Shown here in pieces: positions 36,941-44,207 of a stretch of 64,000 nt of DNA. Under the pieces are notes generated by a model that saw only the letters and a program-made list of their open reading frames with translations, did not search any database and was not told the origin of the DNA. The translations under genes were made by a program, and so were the position numbers. Every line of letters starts with the position of its first letter. Position 1 is the stretch's first letter. Source of the DNA: an uncultured Carboxylicivirga sp. (GTDB lineage Bacteria; Bacteroidota; Bacteroidia; Bacteroidales; Marinilabiliaceae); the NCBI GenBank assembly GCA_947503525.1, contig CANNEA010000001.1, positions 496,001 to 560,000 on the forward strand, written 5' to 3'.

Positions 36941-36963
36941 TATTTTTGTATCCAAATGGATAC
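36941..36963 (+). promoter_or_regulatory. promoter -7 box and palindromic operator of the toxin-antitoxin module
   Basis: TATTTTTG at 36941-36948 fits the Bacteroidota -7 box. Overlapping its last base is GTATCCAAATGGATAC (36948-36963), with perfect 7-bp arms around AA, ending 7 bases before the toxin ATG. A palindrome at the transcription start is where an autorepressing antitoxin would bind. No clear -33 TTTG is seen. Confidence 0.6.
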
Positions 36964-36970
36964 ACTTTAG

Positions 36971-37270
36971 ATGTACTTTATTGAAAAAACAATAGAATTT
37001 GACAAGTGGCTGAAGAAATTAAAAGACTTAAGAGCTAAGGCCAAAATATTATTTCGGATTCACAAAATTGAAAATGACGGACACTTTGGAGATTGCGAAA
37101 CAGTTGGTGATGGTATTAGAGAATTAAAAATAAATTACGCCAAAGGTTACAGAGTTTACTTCAAAGAAAAGGATAGAAGGATTATTGTTTTGTTAGTTGG
37201 AGGAAATAAATCAAGCCAACAAAAGGACATTGATAAAGCAAAAGAAATTTGGAGAAGAATTAAAAGCTGA
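36971..37270 (+). CDS. RelE/ParE-superfamily toxin (HigB-like addiction module killer)
   Basis: A 99-residue basic protein with the short RelE-fold pattern: IEFDKWLKKLKDLRAKAKILFRIHKIENDGHFGD, then IRELKINYAKGYRVYFKEKDRRIIVLLVGGNKSSQQKDIDKAKEI. This layout matches the COG3657 killer proteins, probably ribosome-dependent mRNA interferases. The toxin precedes the antitoxin, as in higBA. A palindrome over the likely promoter suggests autoregulation. The module is flanked by terminator hairpins and a short repeat element, consistent with an inserted accessory cassette. Confidence 0.85.
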   Translation: MYFIEKTIEFDKWLKKLKDLRAKAKILFRIHKIENDGHFGDCETVGDGIRELKINYAKGYRVYFKEKDRRIIVLLVGGNKSSQQKDIDKAKEIWRRIKS

Positions 37271-37274
37271 GATG

Positions 37275-37559
37275 ATGGAAACTTCGAAATTTGACATAGC
37301 AGATTATTTAGACGATAAGGAGATGATTGCAGAATACCTCAATACAGTATTGGAGGAAGGAAATGAATCTGATATAATTATAGCTATTGGATATGTTGCA
37401 AAATCAATAGGGATGACAAAAATAGCTAACGAAGCGGGTCTAAGTAGACCCAGCTTATACAAAGCCTTATCAGAAGGAGCAAAACCCCAATTTGAAACTA
37501 TACTAAAAGTATTAAAAGCAATTGGAGGTCAGCTAAGAATAAACCCTACTACAACTTAA
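37275..37559 (+). CDS. HTH antitoxin of the toxin-antitoxin module
   Basis: Start placed at the second ATG of an ATGATG pair just after the toxin stop (METSKFDIADYLDDKEMIAEYLN), which matches the normal start of COG3636 antidote proteins. Starting at 37272 would add one Met. The 94-residue product ends in a Cro/XRE-like helix-turn-helix, GMTKIANEAGLSRPSLYKALSEGAKPQFETILKVLKAIGGQL. It should bind the toxin and the upstream palindrome. Toxin and antitoxin are separated by 4 bases. Confidence 0.85.
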   Translation: METSKFDIADYLDDKEMIAEYLNTVLEEGNESDIIIAIGYVAKSIGMTKIANEAGLSRPSLYKALSEGAKPQFETILKVLKAIGGQLRINPTTT

Positions 37560-37591
37560 CTCCTCAGCAAGGAAGCGCTAAAAGAAAATTT

Positions 37592-37626
37592 AAAGCCTCA
37601 GGTTAATATTATCTGAGGCTTTTGTT
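37592..37626 (+). terminator. intrinsic terminator of the toxin-antitoxin operon
   Basis: AAAGCCTCAG (37592-37601) pairs perfectly with CTGAGGCTTT (37613-37622), followed by a T-rich stretch. Confidence 0.88.
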
Positions 37627-37720
37627 ATTTGAGGAATTTAGGTGTATTCTTTAATCTTATAGCGTTATGATATAGATGCTTGTGTCTTCTAGATTGAATG
37701 ATGTTCTATGAATTTTTAAT

Positions 37721-37755
37721 CCCCCTCTGGCTACGCCAGCTCCCCAATGGGGAGC
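37721..37755. repeat. REP-like double palindrome
   Basis: A GC-rich island in AT-rich sequence. CTGGCTACGCCAG (37727-37739) is a 5-bp-arm palindrome, followed at once by GCTCCCC AAT GGGGAGC (37739-37755) with 7-bp arms, preceded by CCCCC. Similar short GC-rich elements recur between genes in many Bacteroidota, from memory. Only one copy is in this window, so its dispersed nature is inferred. Confidence 0.5.
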
Positions 37756-37771
37756 ATAGTAATAGTTGATG

Positions 37772-38548
37772 TTACTCCTCAATATTAGCCCGTACCATTT
37801 TTAAAAACTCCTGCATCCCTTCTGAATCTTTATTATCGATAAGCCCCAACAAGTGTTTCAGCTGAAAACGAATATTCTCAACCTGCTGGTAGGTAAAGGG
37901 ATTAAAAAGTATTTCTGTTAATAAATGATCCTCTTCAGATAACAGACCTTTTGCAATATTCATGTGCTTGTTGAATGTTGTACCAGGTGCTTTCTGATGT
38001 TTCATACAAGCTGCAAATACCAGGCTCGACGAGAAAGGTATGGATAAGGAGTAGGCAATAGTTTCGTCATGATCATCAAACGAATACTCATGAATATTAA
38101 GTCCTAATGATGCATAAAAGTCCTTGAAAAATGCTTTACCTAAATGATCACTTTGGGTGATAATTATGGCATGATGCATACTCAGGTCCTTAAGGTTGGC
38201 AAAAGTAGGTCCAAACATTGGATGTGTTGATACATATCGGTATCCACTTGTTTCATAGAAATCCTGAAAACCGGTTTTAACAGAGGCAATATCTGAAAGG
38301 ATACAATCCTGAGGTAAATAAGGGAGTACTTCTTTAAAGGCTTCCAAAGTGTGTTTTAAACTTACCGCATTGATTAATATTTCAGGGGCAAATTCAGTGA
38401 TTTCTTCCAGTTTGGTTAATCGCTGGGTGTTGAATACGTATCGCAGTCTGGAAATATCATGGTCAAAAATTGCTACCTCATGTTCCAAACATAAGGCATC
38501 GGTTAGCCATGTTCCCATTTTTCCGGCACCCAGTATACAGATCTTCAT
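37772..38548 (-). CDS. tyrA: prephenate dehydrogenase TyrA
   Basis: Makes 4-hydroxyphenylpyruvate for tyrosine. A Rossmann NAD motif, ILGAGKMGTWL, is at residues 4-14. LINAVSLKHTLEAFKEVLPYLP, DIASVKTGFQDFYE and STHPMFGPTFANL carry the catalytic His region of TyrA. The helical C-terminal dimer domain is shorter than usual (258 aa in all) and there is no ACT domain, so feedback regulation may be at the RNA level or absent. It is the last gene of the aromatic operon, behind a terminator hairpin and a short Tyr/Phe-containing ORF whose stop is 2 bases before this start. Confidence 0.88.
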   Translation of the reverse strand: MKICILGAGKMGTWLTDALCLEHEVAIFDHDISRLRYVFNTQRLTKLEEITEFAPEILINAVSLKHTLEAFKEVLPYLPQDCILSDIASVKTGFQDFYETSGYRYVSTHPMFGPTFANLKDLSMHHAIIITQSDHLGKAFFKDFYASLGLNIHEYSFDDHDETIAYSLSIPFSSSLVFAACMKHQKAPGTTFNKHMNIAKGLLSEEDHLLTEILFNPFTYQQVENIRFQLKHLLGLIDNKDSEGMQEFLKMVRANIEE

Positions 38549-38550
38549 AA

Positions 38551-38622
38551 TTATTGTTGTGTGGAGATATTTGTATCAATAGAAGAAAAGTATAAAGATG
38601 CAAAATACATCTTTATACTCAT
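38551..38622 (-). CDS. possible tyrA leader ORF, 23 codons
   Basis: ATG at 38622-38620 is preceded by CACAGG. The ORF reads MSIKMYFASLYFSS and then nine further residues to TAA at 38553-38551, 2 bases before the tyrA ATG. It holds two Tyr-Phe pairs (residues 6-7 and 11-12), and codons 2-12 lie exactly in the terminator hairpin between aroG-type gene and tyrA. Ribosomes on this ORF would open the hairpin, and its stop is placed to couple to tyrA. Two YF pairs in 23 codons are suggestive but could be chance. Confidence 0.4.
   Translation of the reverse strand: MSIKMYFASLYFSSIDTNISTQQ
38586..38619 (-). terminator. intrinsic terminator between DAHP synthase and tyrA
   Basis: Perfect 12-bp stem AGTATAAAGATG (38589-38600) with CATCTTTATACT (38608-38619), loop of 7. 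On the minus strand it is followed by TTTTCTTCT. It lies inside the operon, so it should reduce tyrA expression unless it is disrupted, for example by translation of the short ORF that spans it. Confidence 0.7.
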
Positions 38623-38630
38623 CCTGTGTT

Positions 38631-39728
38631 TTATTTTTTAGCCAGTTCTTTGTTCATGACAATGTTCTGTCTGTTTACAGATTCTTCATGAATATTTTCG
38701 AACACCTTAACGATAAACTCAGGATTAAGCTTTGCATCCTTAGCCTGCTCTTTTCGCTTATTCATTATTTCATCGTAACGACGCGTTTGAAGGATGGTAA
38801 TGTTGTTGTCGAACTTGTATTTACCTATCGCCTCTGATGTCTTCATTCTGGCACTTAATGTTTCCAAAAGCTGTTCATCCAACAGATCAATCTTTTTACG
38901 AAGTTCATCAATTGTTACACGTGGCTTTTCACCAATGGCAGATTGACGAACAACAAGATCGCTTATTATAGTAGAAAGATGATCTGGCGTTACCTGCTGG
39001 CTGGCATCACTCCATGCTTTCTCAGGACACATGTGTGATTCGATAATTAAACCGTCGAAGTTAAGGTCCATTGCTTCCTGTGACACATCAGCTATCATTT
39101 CGCTTTTACCTGAAATATGGCTAGGGTCAGTTATGATTGGTAAATTAGGAATGCGACGACGTAACTCAATAGGAATTTGCCATTCCGGGTTGTTACGGTA
39201 AACACTTTTATCGTAGGTGCTAAATCCTCGGTGAATTGCACCAATACGCTTTATACCGGCTTGATTAACACGTTCCATTGCGCCAATCCATAAATCTAAA
39301 TCCGGATTAACAGGGTTTTTAACCAGAACAGGGATATCTACTCCTGCCAGGGCGTCAGCTACTTCCTGAACCGCAAAAGGATTAGCTGTTGTTCTGGCAC
39401 CAATCCATAACATGTCAACCCCAAATTTTAGGGCTTCGTATACATGATGAGCTGTGGCCACCTCAACACTTACAAACATGCCTGTTTCTTCTTTTACCTT
39501 TTTAAGCCAAGGCAGGCCAACTGTTCCAACACCTTCGAAAGCTCCCGGACGAGTTCTTGGTTTCCAAATACCTGCTCTAAAAATTTTTACACCTTGCGCT
39601 GATAGCAAACGTGCTGTTTCTAAAGTTTGTTCTTCAGTTTCTGCACTACAAGGACCAGCAATTAATATTGGTCTTTCAAGCTTTAAACCTGGTAGCTCTA
39701 GTGGTAATAAATCTAGTTTATGATCCAT
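38631..39728 (-). CDS. bifunctional DAHP synthase/chorismate mutase
   Basis: First step of the shikimate pathway joined to the branch step to prephenate. The N-terminal DAHP synthase of the type I beta/KDO8P-like class (about 1-260) has PILIAGPCSAETEEQ, IFRAGIWKPRTRPGAFEGVG, LWIGARTTANPFAVQE and PIITDPSHISGKSE. The C-terminal AroQ chorismate mutase (about 270-350) has IDELRKKIDLLDEQLLETLSARM. The length of 365 is typical of the Bacteroidota fusion, in which the mutase domain follows the synthase. It is 2 bases from the upstream aminotransferase gene. Transcription of the operon is probably set by the upstream Phe/Tyr leader. Confidence 0.93.
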   Translation of the reverse strand: MDHKLDLLPLELPGLKLERPILIAGPCSAETEEQTLETARLLSAQGVKIFRAGIWKPRTRPGAFEGVGTVGLPWLKKVKEETGMFVSVEVATAHHVYEALKFGVDMLWIGARTTANPFAVQEVADALAGVDIPVLVKNPVNPDLDLWIGAMERVNQAGIKRIGAIHRGFSTYDKSVYRNNPEWQIPIELRRRIPNLPIITDPSHISGKSEMIADVSQEAMDLNFDGLIIESHMCPEKAWSDASQQVTPDHLSTIISDLVVRQSAIGEKPRVTIDELRKKIDLLDEQLLETLSARMKTSEAIGKYKFDNNITILQTRRYDEIMNKRKEQAKDAKLNPEFIVKVFENIHEESVNRQNIVMNKELAKK

Positions 39729-39730
39729 GG

Positions 39731-40903
39731 TTATTGTTTTAATATATTTTCTATTCTTTGTTTTGCTTCAATTAATACCTCTTGTTTAGTACAAAGGCTT
39801 ATGCGGATGTATTGTTTGCCCTTATCTCCAAAAATGAAACCGGGAGTGATAAACACATCAGATCCGTAAAGTATTTTATCTGATAATTCGCCACTATCGG
39901 AATACTTAGATGGAATTTTGGCCCATACAAACATGCCTGATTGCTTGTTGTCATAATCGCATTCCAACAAATCCATAATGTCTTCAACTAATAGGCGACG
40001 GGCTTTATATTCTTTATTTATGGTGGCATACCACTTTTCATCCAATTCAAGAGCTTTAACAGCTGCTAGCTGCAAGGGTTTAAACATGCCTGAATCCATG
40101 TTGCTTTTTACATGAAGTATATATTGTATAAATGTGGGATTTGACATAGCCATTCCAACTCTCCAACCCGCCATATTGTGCGACTTACTTAGTGAGTTAA
40201 GTTCTATTGCAATATCTTTAGCCCCTTCAACAGACATGATACTTTGCGGATCCTCGTTTAAAATAAAACTATAGGGATTGTCATTACATATCACAATGTT
40301 GTGTTTCTTTCCAAATGCAATGATGTCTTTAAAAAACTGAACATTCGCTTTGGCCCCGGTTGGCATATTAGGGTAATTGATCCACATTAGTTTAACTTTT
40401 GAAAGATCAAGTTTTTCCAACTCTGTCAGGTTTGGAAACCAGCCATTGTTTTCATCTAAATCATAATGAATAAGATTTGCTTGAGCAATTTTACTGGCTG
40501 AAGCATAAGTGGGGTAACCCGGATTGGGAACCAGTACGCTATCACCAGGATTAAGAAAAGCCATGGTAATATGCATTATACCTTCTTTAGAACCCATGAG
40601 CGGCAATACTTCCTTTGAAGGATCTACCTTTACATTGTAGTATTTATCATACCATGAGCTAAAGGCTGATCTTAATTCAGGAATACCAACATAGCTTTGG
40701 TAACCATGATTGGTTTTTTCATTACTTTGCTTATTAAGCTCTTCAAGTACGGAAGGAGCAGGAGCTAAATCAGGATTTCCAATCCCAAGATTGATAATAG
40801 ATTTTCCTTCTTGACGTAACTTTTCAAGCTCCTTAAGCTTAATTGAAAAGTAATACTCCTCAACCTGATTGATTCTATTTGCGGGGGCTATATTAAGACT
40901 CAT
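39731..40903 (-). CDS. class I/II aminotransferase, probably aromatic amino acid
   Basis: A PLP enzyme of 390 residues. SIINLGIGNPDLAPAPSVLEEL starts the fold. LVPNPGYPTYASASKIA, WINYPNMPTGAKANVQFF, and the Schiff-base Lys in ELNSLSKSHNMAGWRVGMAMSNP are all present, as is the C-terminal YIRISLC Arg that binds the carboxylate. It resembles LL-diaminopimelate/alanine-type aminotransferases. Its place between pheA and the DAHP synthase/mutase, with 2-base gaps, points to transamination of phenylpyruvate and hydroxyphenylpyruvate. This is inference from context. Confidence 0.85.
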   Translation of the reverse strand: MSLNIAPANRINQVEEYYFSIKLKELEKLRQEGKSIINLGIGNPDLAPAPSVLEELNKQSNEKTNHGYQSYVGIPELRSAFSSWYDKYYNVKVDPSKEVLPLMGSKEGIMHITMAFLNPGDSVLVPNPGYPTYASASKIAQANLIHYDLDENNGWFPNLTELEKLDLSKVKLMWINYPNMPTGAKANVQFFKDIIAFGKKHNIVICNDNPYSFILNEDPQSIMSVEGAKDIAIELNSLSKSHNMAGWRVGMAMSNPTFIQYILHVKSNMDSGMFKPLQLAAVKALELDEKWYATINKEYKARRLLVEDIMDLLECDYDNKQSGMFVWAKIPSKYSDSGELSDKILYGSDVFITPGFIFGDKGKQYIRISLCTKQEVLIEAKQRIENILKQ

Positions 40904-40905
40904 AA

Positions 40906-41796
40906 TTATATGGCTTGTTCAATTTTTGGACTTTGTGATGGATATGATTGCTTTCCTTTTTCGTATTCGCCAAGTATTTTTAGTTTTTGACATAGCGGAC
41001 GAATGGCATCTAATGATTGCAGATATCGCTTGTAATTATTAAAAGTCACGTCAACATAAAATAAGTATTCCCATTCATGCCCAACTATTGGTAGTGATTG
41101 TATTTTAGTCAGGTTTATACTGTAGAAATTAAGTATGGTTAATATTTTGGAAAGACTACCTTCTTCGTGAGGAAGTGAGAAAACCATTGATGACTTATTT
41201 ACTTTGTCTTGTTCCAATAACTCATCCGTTTCTGTTAAGGCTTTATCCGTAATTACGAGAAAACGAGTGAAGTTTTTCTTATTGGTTTCAATGCCGGCTG
41301 AAAGTATTTCTAGTTGATACATCTCTGCAGCTAATTCCGAAGCAATAGCGGCGATGCCTTCAATTTTTTCTTCTGCAATTCGCTTGGCACTTAAGGCTGT
41401 ATCTTCCGAAGCAATCAACTTAATATGAGGATGATGTTTGAAAAACTCTTCACATTGTGCCAATGCCATTGGATGAGAATGTACTTCCGTAATGTCTTCC
41501 AGCTTTTGACCTGGCAAGGCCATTAGTTGATGTTTGATGCGAAGTTTGTACTCTCCAATAATCATTAAGTCGCTATCCTTAAGCATGGTGTAGTTGGGAA
41601 GTAAGCTTCCTACCAAAGTGTTTTCAATGGCAATGATACCATAAATCGAACGATCGTTTTTTAGGGCTTGAAATAGATCCGGAAAGGTCAGGCATGGTAT
41701 TATCTCAAGATTATCGTTCTCGAAATAAGCCTTGGCAGCAATTTCGTGGTTTGCTCCCGGCCATCCTTGTATGGCTATTTTTTTCGTTTGTTTCAT
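40906..41796 (-). CDS. pheA: prephenate dehydratase PheA
   Basis: Makes phenylpyruvate from prephenate. The catalytic domain (about 1-190) starts KKIAIQGWPGANHEIAAKAYF and contains GIIAIENTLVGSL and the Thr-Arg-Phe catalytic triplet in KKNFTRFLVITDK. The C-terminal ACT domain (about 203-280) has SLPHEEGSLSKILTILNFYSINLTKIQSLP. The usual ESRP phenylalanine-binding motif is QSLP here, as I recall from other Bacteroidota too, so allosteric control may differ. It is the first structural gene of the aromatic operon, 20 bases after a terminator and 70 bases after the stop of a Phe/Tyr-rich leader ORF. Confidence 0.93.
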   Translation of the reverse strand: MKQTKKIAIQGWPGANHEIAAKAYFENDNLEIIPCLTFPDLFQALKNDRSIYGIIAIENTLVGSLLPNYTMLKDSDLMIIGEYKLRIKHQLMALPGQKLEDITEVHSHPMALAQCEEFFKHHPHIKLIASEDTALSAKRIAEEKIEGIAAIASELAAEMYQLEILSAGIETNKKNFTRFLVITDKALTETDELLEQDKVNKSSMVFSLPHEEGSLSKILTILNFYSINLTKIQSLPIVGHEWEYLFYVDVTFNNYKRYLQSLDAIRPLCQKLKILGEYEKGKQSYPSQSPKIEQAI

Positions 41797-41814
41797 GGTT
41801 CAATTGTATACATA

Positions 41815-41842
41815 TGAAAAAACCCGCCTTATGGGCGGGTTT
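41815..41842 (-). terminator. attenuator terminator of the Phe/Tyr operon
   Basis: On the minus strand AACCCGCC and GGCGGGTT form an 8-bp GC-rich stem with loop CATAA or similar, followed by TTTTTT (A run at 41817-41822 on plus). It ends about 20 bases before the pheA ATG and after the leader ORF, exactly where an attenuator belongs. Its 5-prime arm (minus-strand CCCGCCCAU) can instead pair with GGUGGGC inside leader codons 20-22. Confidence 0.88.
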
Positions 41843-41865
41843 TTACTATATTTTTAATGTTTTGA

Positions 41866-41943
41866 TTATCTCATAGCGTGCCCACCTCTTTTGCCTGATC
41901 CAAAAAAGAAATAATAAAAGTTATAAAAAAAGTTGTGAGCCAT
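41866..41943 (-). CDS. Phe/Tyr leader peptide of the aromatic operon
   Basis: A 25-codon ORF starting MAHN, then FYNFYYFFFG after a further F, so that residues 5-14 read FFYNFYYFFF read through as F-F-Y-N-F-Y-Y-F-F-F, then GSGKRGGHAMR and TAA. Nine of ten residues from 5 to 14 are Phe or Tyr. It lies between a consensus promoter and an intrinsic terminator ahead of pheA. Codons 20-21 (GGTGGG, plus 41881-41886) can pair with the 5-prime arm of the terminator, giving a candidate antiterminator. Ribosomes stalled for lack of charged tRNA-Phe or tRNA-Tyr would leave this segment free, whereas a ribosome at the stop codon would cover it. It is too short for ordinary gene calling. Confidence 0.88.
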   Translation of the reverse strand: MAHNFFYNFYYFFFGSGKRGGHAMR

Positions 41944-41963
41944 CTTTCTTTGATTTTATGCTA

Positions 41964-41994
41964 CAAATGTAGAGAAATATTTTCAATCACCAAA
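41964..41994 (-). promoter_or_regulatory. promoter of the Phe/Tyr operon
   Basis: On the minus strand TTTG (41994-41991), a 19-base spacer and TACATTTG (41971-41964) match the Bacteroidota consensus perfectly. The leader ATG at 41943 follows 20 bases after the -7 box. Confidence 0.85.
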
Positions 41995-42091
41995 TTGTGA
42001 GAAACTATTTATAATAAAATTCAAATAGTAAGAAAAAGCAACTTTTTAATAATGATTTGTAAATGTAAAAATGGGGCTATAGTAATAAGCT

Positions 42092-44149
42092 TTAATAGCT
42101 AGTTTCTATAGAATCTCTTTTCGCGGAGTTATCTGTATTCACAAATGGATGATAGATTTTGAATATACTGCCCTTATCAACTTCTGATTGGACTTCTATT
42201 TTACCTCCAAGAAGAGTAGATAAGTCGTTTGCAATAGTTAAGCCTAAACCAGAACCTGCGGCTTTCTTTAATTGCGTATTTTCAACTTGAGAGAAACGTT
42301 TAAAGATATTCTCCATTTGATCTTCGGCTATGCCTATACCGGTATCTTTAACATAGATTATAATCATCTCGCCCTCTGGATATGCGCCTAGAGTAACGCT
42401 TCCAATATGAGTGAACTTAAGGGCATTAGTTAGAAGGTTAAATATAATTTGCCGTAGTCGAATCGAATCAGAATGTAGTTCTAACTGACTATCCAACTCT
42501 TTTATTTCTAATACAACCTCAAGATCAGGTTTGTTGAATTTACTTTTTTCACTATTAAACTGTTCGTATATTTCTTTAAGGAGTGTAGTTAAATTAAAAC
42601 TAGTGTATTGAAGTTCAATATGTCCAGCTTCCAATTGGGAGAAGATAAGTATGTCGGAAATCAACTTAAGCAGTTGTTGGCCGTTGGATTGAATTATGCC
42701 TAAATAGCTTCCTTTTTGTTCTTCGTTAAGCGTTGTATCTTCTAATAACTCGGAGAATCCAATAATCGCATTCATTGGAGTTCGAATTTCGTGCGACATG
42801 TTGGCTAAAAAAGCGGACTTAAGAAAGTCGGATTCCTCAGCTTTCTCCTTAGCAGCGATAAGCGCTTCTTCATTTAGCTTCTTCTCCGTTATATCTGTGA
42901 TGATTTTTACAAAACCAATTGGATTTTTGCCGCCATCGTATACCGGACTGGTTTTTGCGATAAAGTACTTATTACTTATTTTATTATGATGCTCGTAAAT
43001 TTCTGTTTTATTTGATTTTACACTGTTGTCACACTGACAGAATTCACATGGTTCGTCTATGTCAAAAGCAATTTTATGACATTTCTTTCCAATTATTTCT
43101 TCATAACTCAGAGGTGATCTTTTTTTGTAAGCCTCATTTGCCCACAACATCCTGTATTTGGTATCAATAAAAACAACTTGATCCTCAATACTATTAAGAA
43201 TCAAAGATTTTTCGTTTTCAAGTTGCTTGATCAGCTTTTCATTTGTGGCTCTGTTTTTCAATTCCTCATCCAGATTCTTACTTTTTAGCAATACCTTACG
43301 TCGTAATGAAATAAGAAAATAAATAAGTAAAAAAGTACAGAGAGCAAGCGCAATAGCTGTATACCTAATCCAATTAGGAATAGACTTTTGCGGGGCATTT
43401 ATAAGCCAGGAGTCAATTATGGATTGAAATAATTCAGGCGTGTCATTTTTAAGAGAATTAAATTCACTATTAAATTCATCGAGTAAAGCAGCCGAAGATG
43501 TATTACATGCAAAATGTAATTGAACAGGATTGAACAGGATTGATGTTTCCTTAAGTTTATTGTCTGTATTATGAGTGTATCCAAAAAATTTATTAACAGC
43601 AGCAGCATCCACTTTACCTGATCTGAGTGACTCAATTAATTGATCTTGATTGTCAAACCAATGGATATCCACATCAACATTAAAATCGGAAAGTAACTGA
43701 CTGAAGGCTTTCCCATGAATATCACCTTTTTCTAATCCCACTTTCATTTCGTGAAGGTCGGGGATGTTTTTAATATCATCATGGGCATTTATATATACTG
43801 CGCCCCAATTGGTGAATACAACTTCATTTGAGAATAAGAACTGTTTATCTCTTTCACTGGAAAAGGCAATGGCAGGCAAAATCTCAATTTCCCTGTTTTT
43901 CAATGCCAGTAAGGCTTTTTCTAAATTGTAGAAAGTGTAATTTAATTGCCAATTTCGTTTTTCGGCAACATGTTCCATAATATCAATGAAAATGCCTGCT
44001 GCCTTTTCGGTAGAATCGGTATATATTAAAGGAGGATTTTGGTAAACGCCAACATTAACCTTTTTTAATGTTGCCTTGGTATTGGACATTGAAAATTGTG
44101 GTGCAACAAAACTGCACAACCATAGTATGGCTAAAAGTTTATTGGGCAT
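42092..44149 (-). CDS. sensor histidine kinase with periplasmic SBP-like domain and PAS domain
   Basis: A 685-residue membrane kinase. An N-terminal signal is followed by a family 3 solute-binding domain (about 30-250; VNVGVYQNPPLIYTDSTEKAAGIFIDIMEHVAE, VGLEKGD). One transmembrane helix (WIRYTAIALALCTFLLIYFLISL) comes next. A PAS domain at about 315-425 holds a cluster of cysteines (GKKCHKIAF and PCEFCQCDNS) that may bind metal or sense redox. The kinase core has the H-box ANMSHEIRTPMNAIIGF, N-box LTNALKFT, G1 DTGIGI and G2 GSGLGLTI. There is no receiver domain. Family 3 domains often bind amino acids, and the aromatic operon starts just downstream, but any link is speculative. Confidence 0.88.
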   Translation of the reverse strand: MPNKLLAILWLCSFVAPQFSMSNTKATLKKVNVGVYQNPPLIYTDSTEKAAGIFIDIMEHVAEKRNWQLNYTFYNLEKALLALKNREIEILPAIAFSSERDKQFLFSNEVVFTNWGAVYINAHDDIKNIPDLHEMKVGLEKGDIHGKAFSQLLSDFNVDVDIHWFDNQDQLIESLRSGKVDAAAVNKFFGYTHNTDNKLKETSILFNPVQLHFACNTSSAALLDEFNSEFNSLKNDTPELFQSIIDSWLINAPQKSIPNWIRYTAIALALCTFLLIYFLISLRRKVLLKSKNLDEELKNRATNEKLIKQLENEKSLILNSIEDQVVFIDTKYRMLWANEAYKKRSPLSYEEIIGKKCHKIAFDIDEPCEFCQCDNSVKSNKTEIYEHHNKISNKYFIAKTSPVYDGGKNPIGFVKIITDITEKKLNEEALIAAKEKAEESDFLKSAFLANMSHEIRTPMNAIIGFSELLEDTTLNEEQKGSYLGIIQSNGQQLLKLISDILIFSQLEAGHIELQYTSFNLTTLLKEIYEQFNSEKSKFNKPDLEVVLEIKELDSQLELHSDSIRLRQIIFNLLTNALKFTHIGSVTLGAYPEGEMIIIYVKDTGIGIAEDQMENIFKRFSQVENTQLKKAAGSGLGLTIANDLSTLLGGKIEVQSEVDKGSIFKIYHPFVNTDNSAKRDSIETSY

Positions 44150-44207
44150 TTACATAGGTAATTCCTACAAATATATGTTTTTGAAACATATTGATCTAAA
44201 ATTCGGC

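Noticed and set aside
41794-41815. Six-codon ORF (MYTIEP) just before pheA whose stop overlaps the pheA start
   Set aside because: Too short to judge and has a single Tyr; the 25-codon leader upstream explains the region better.
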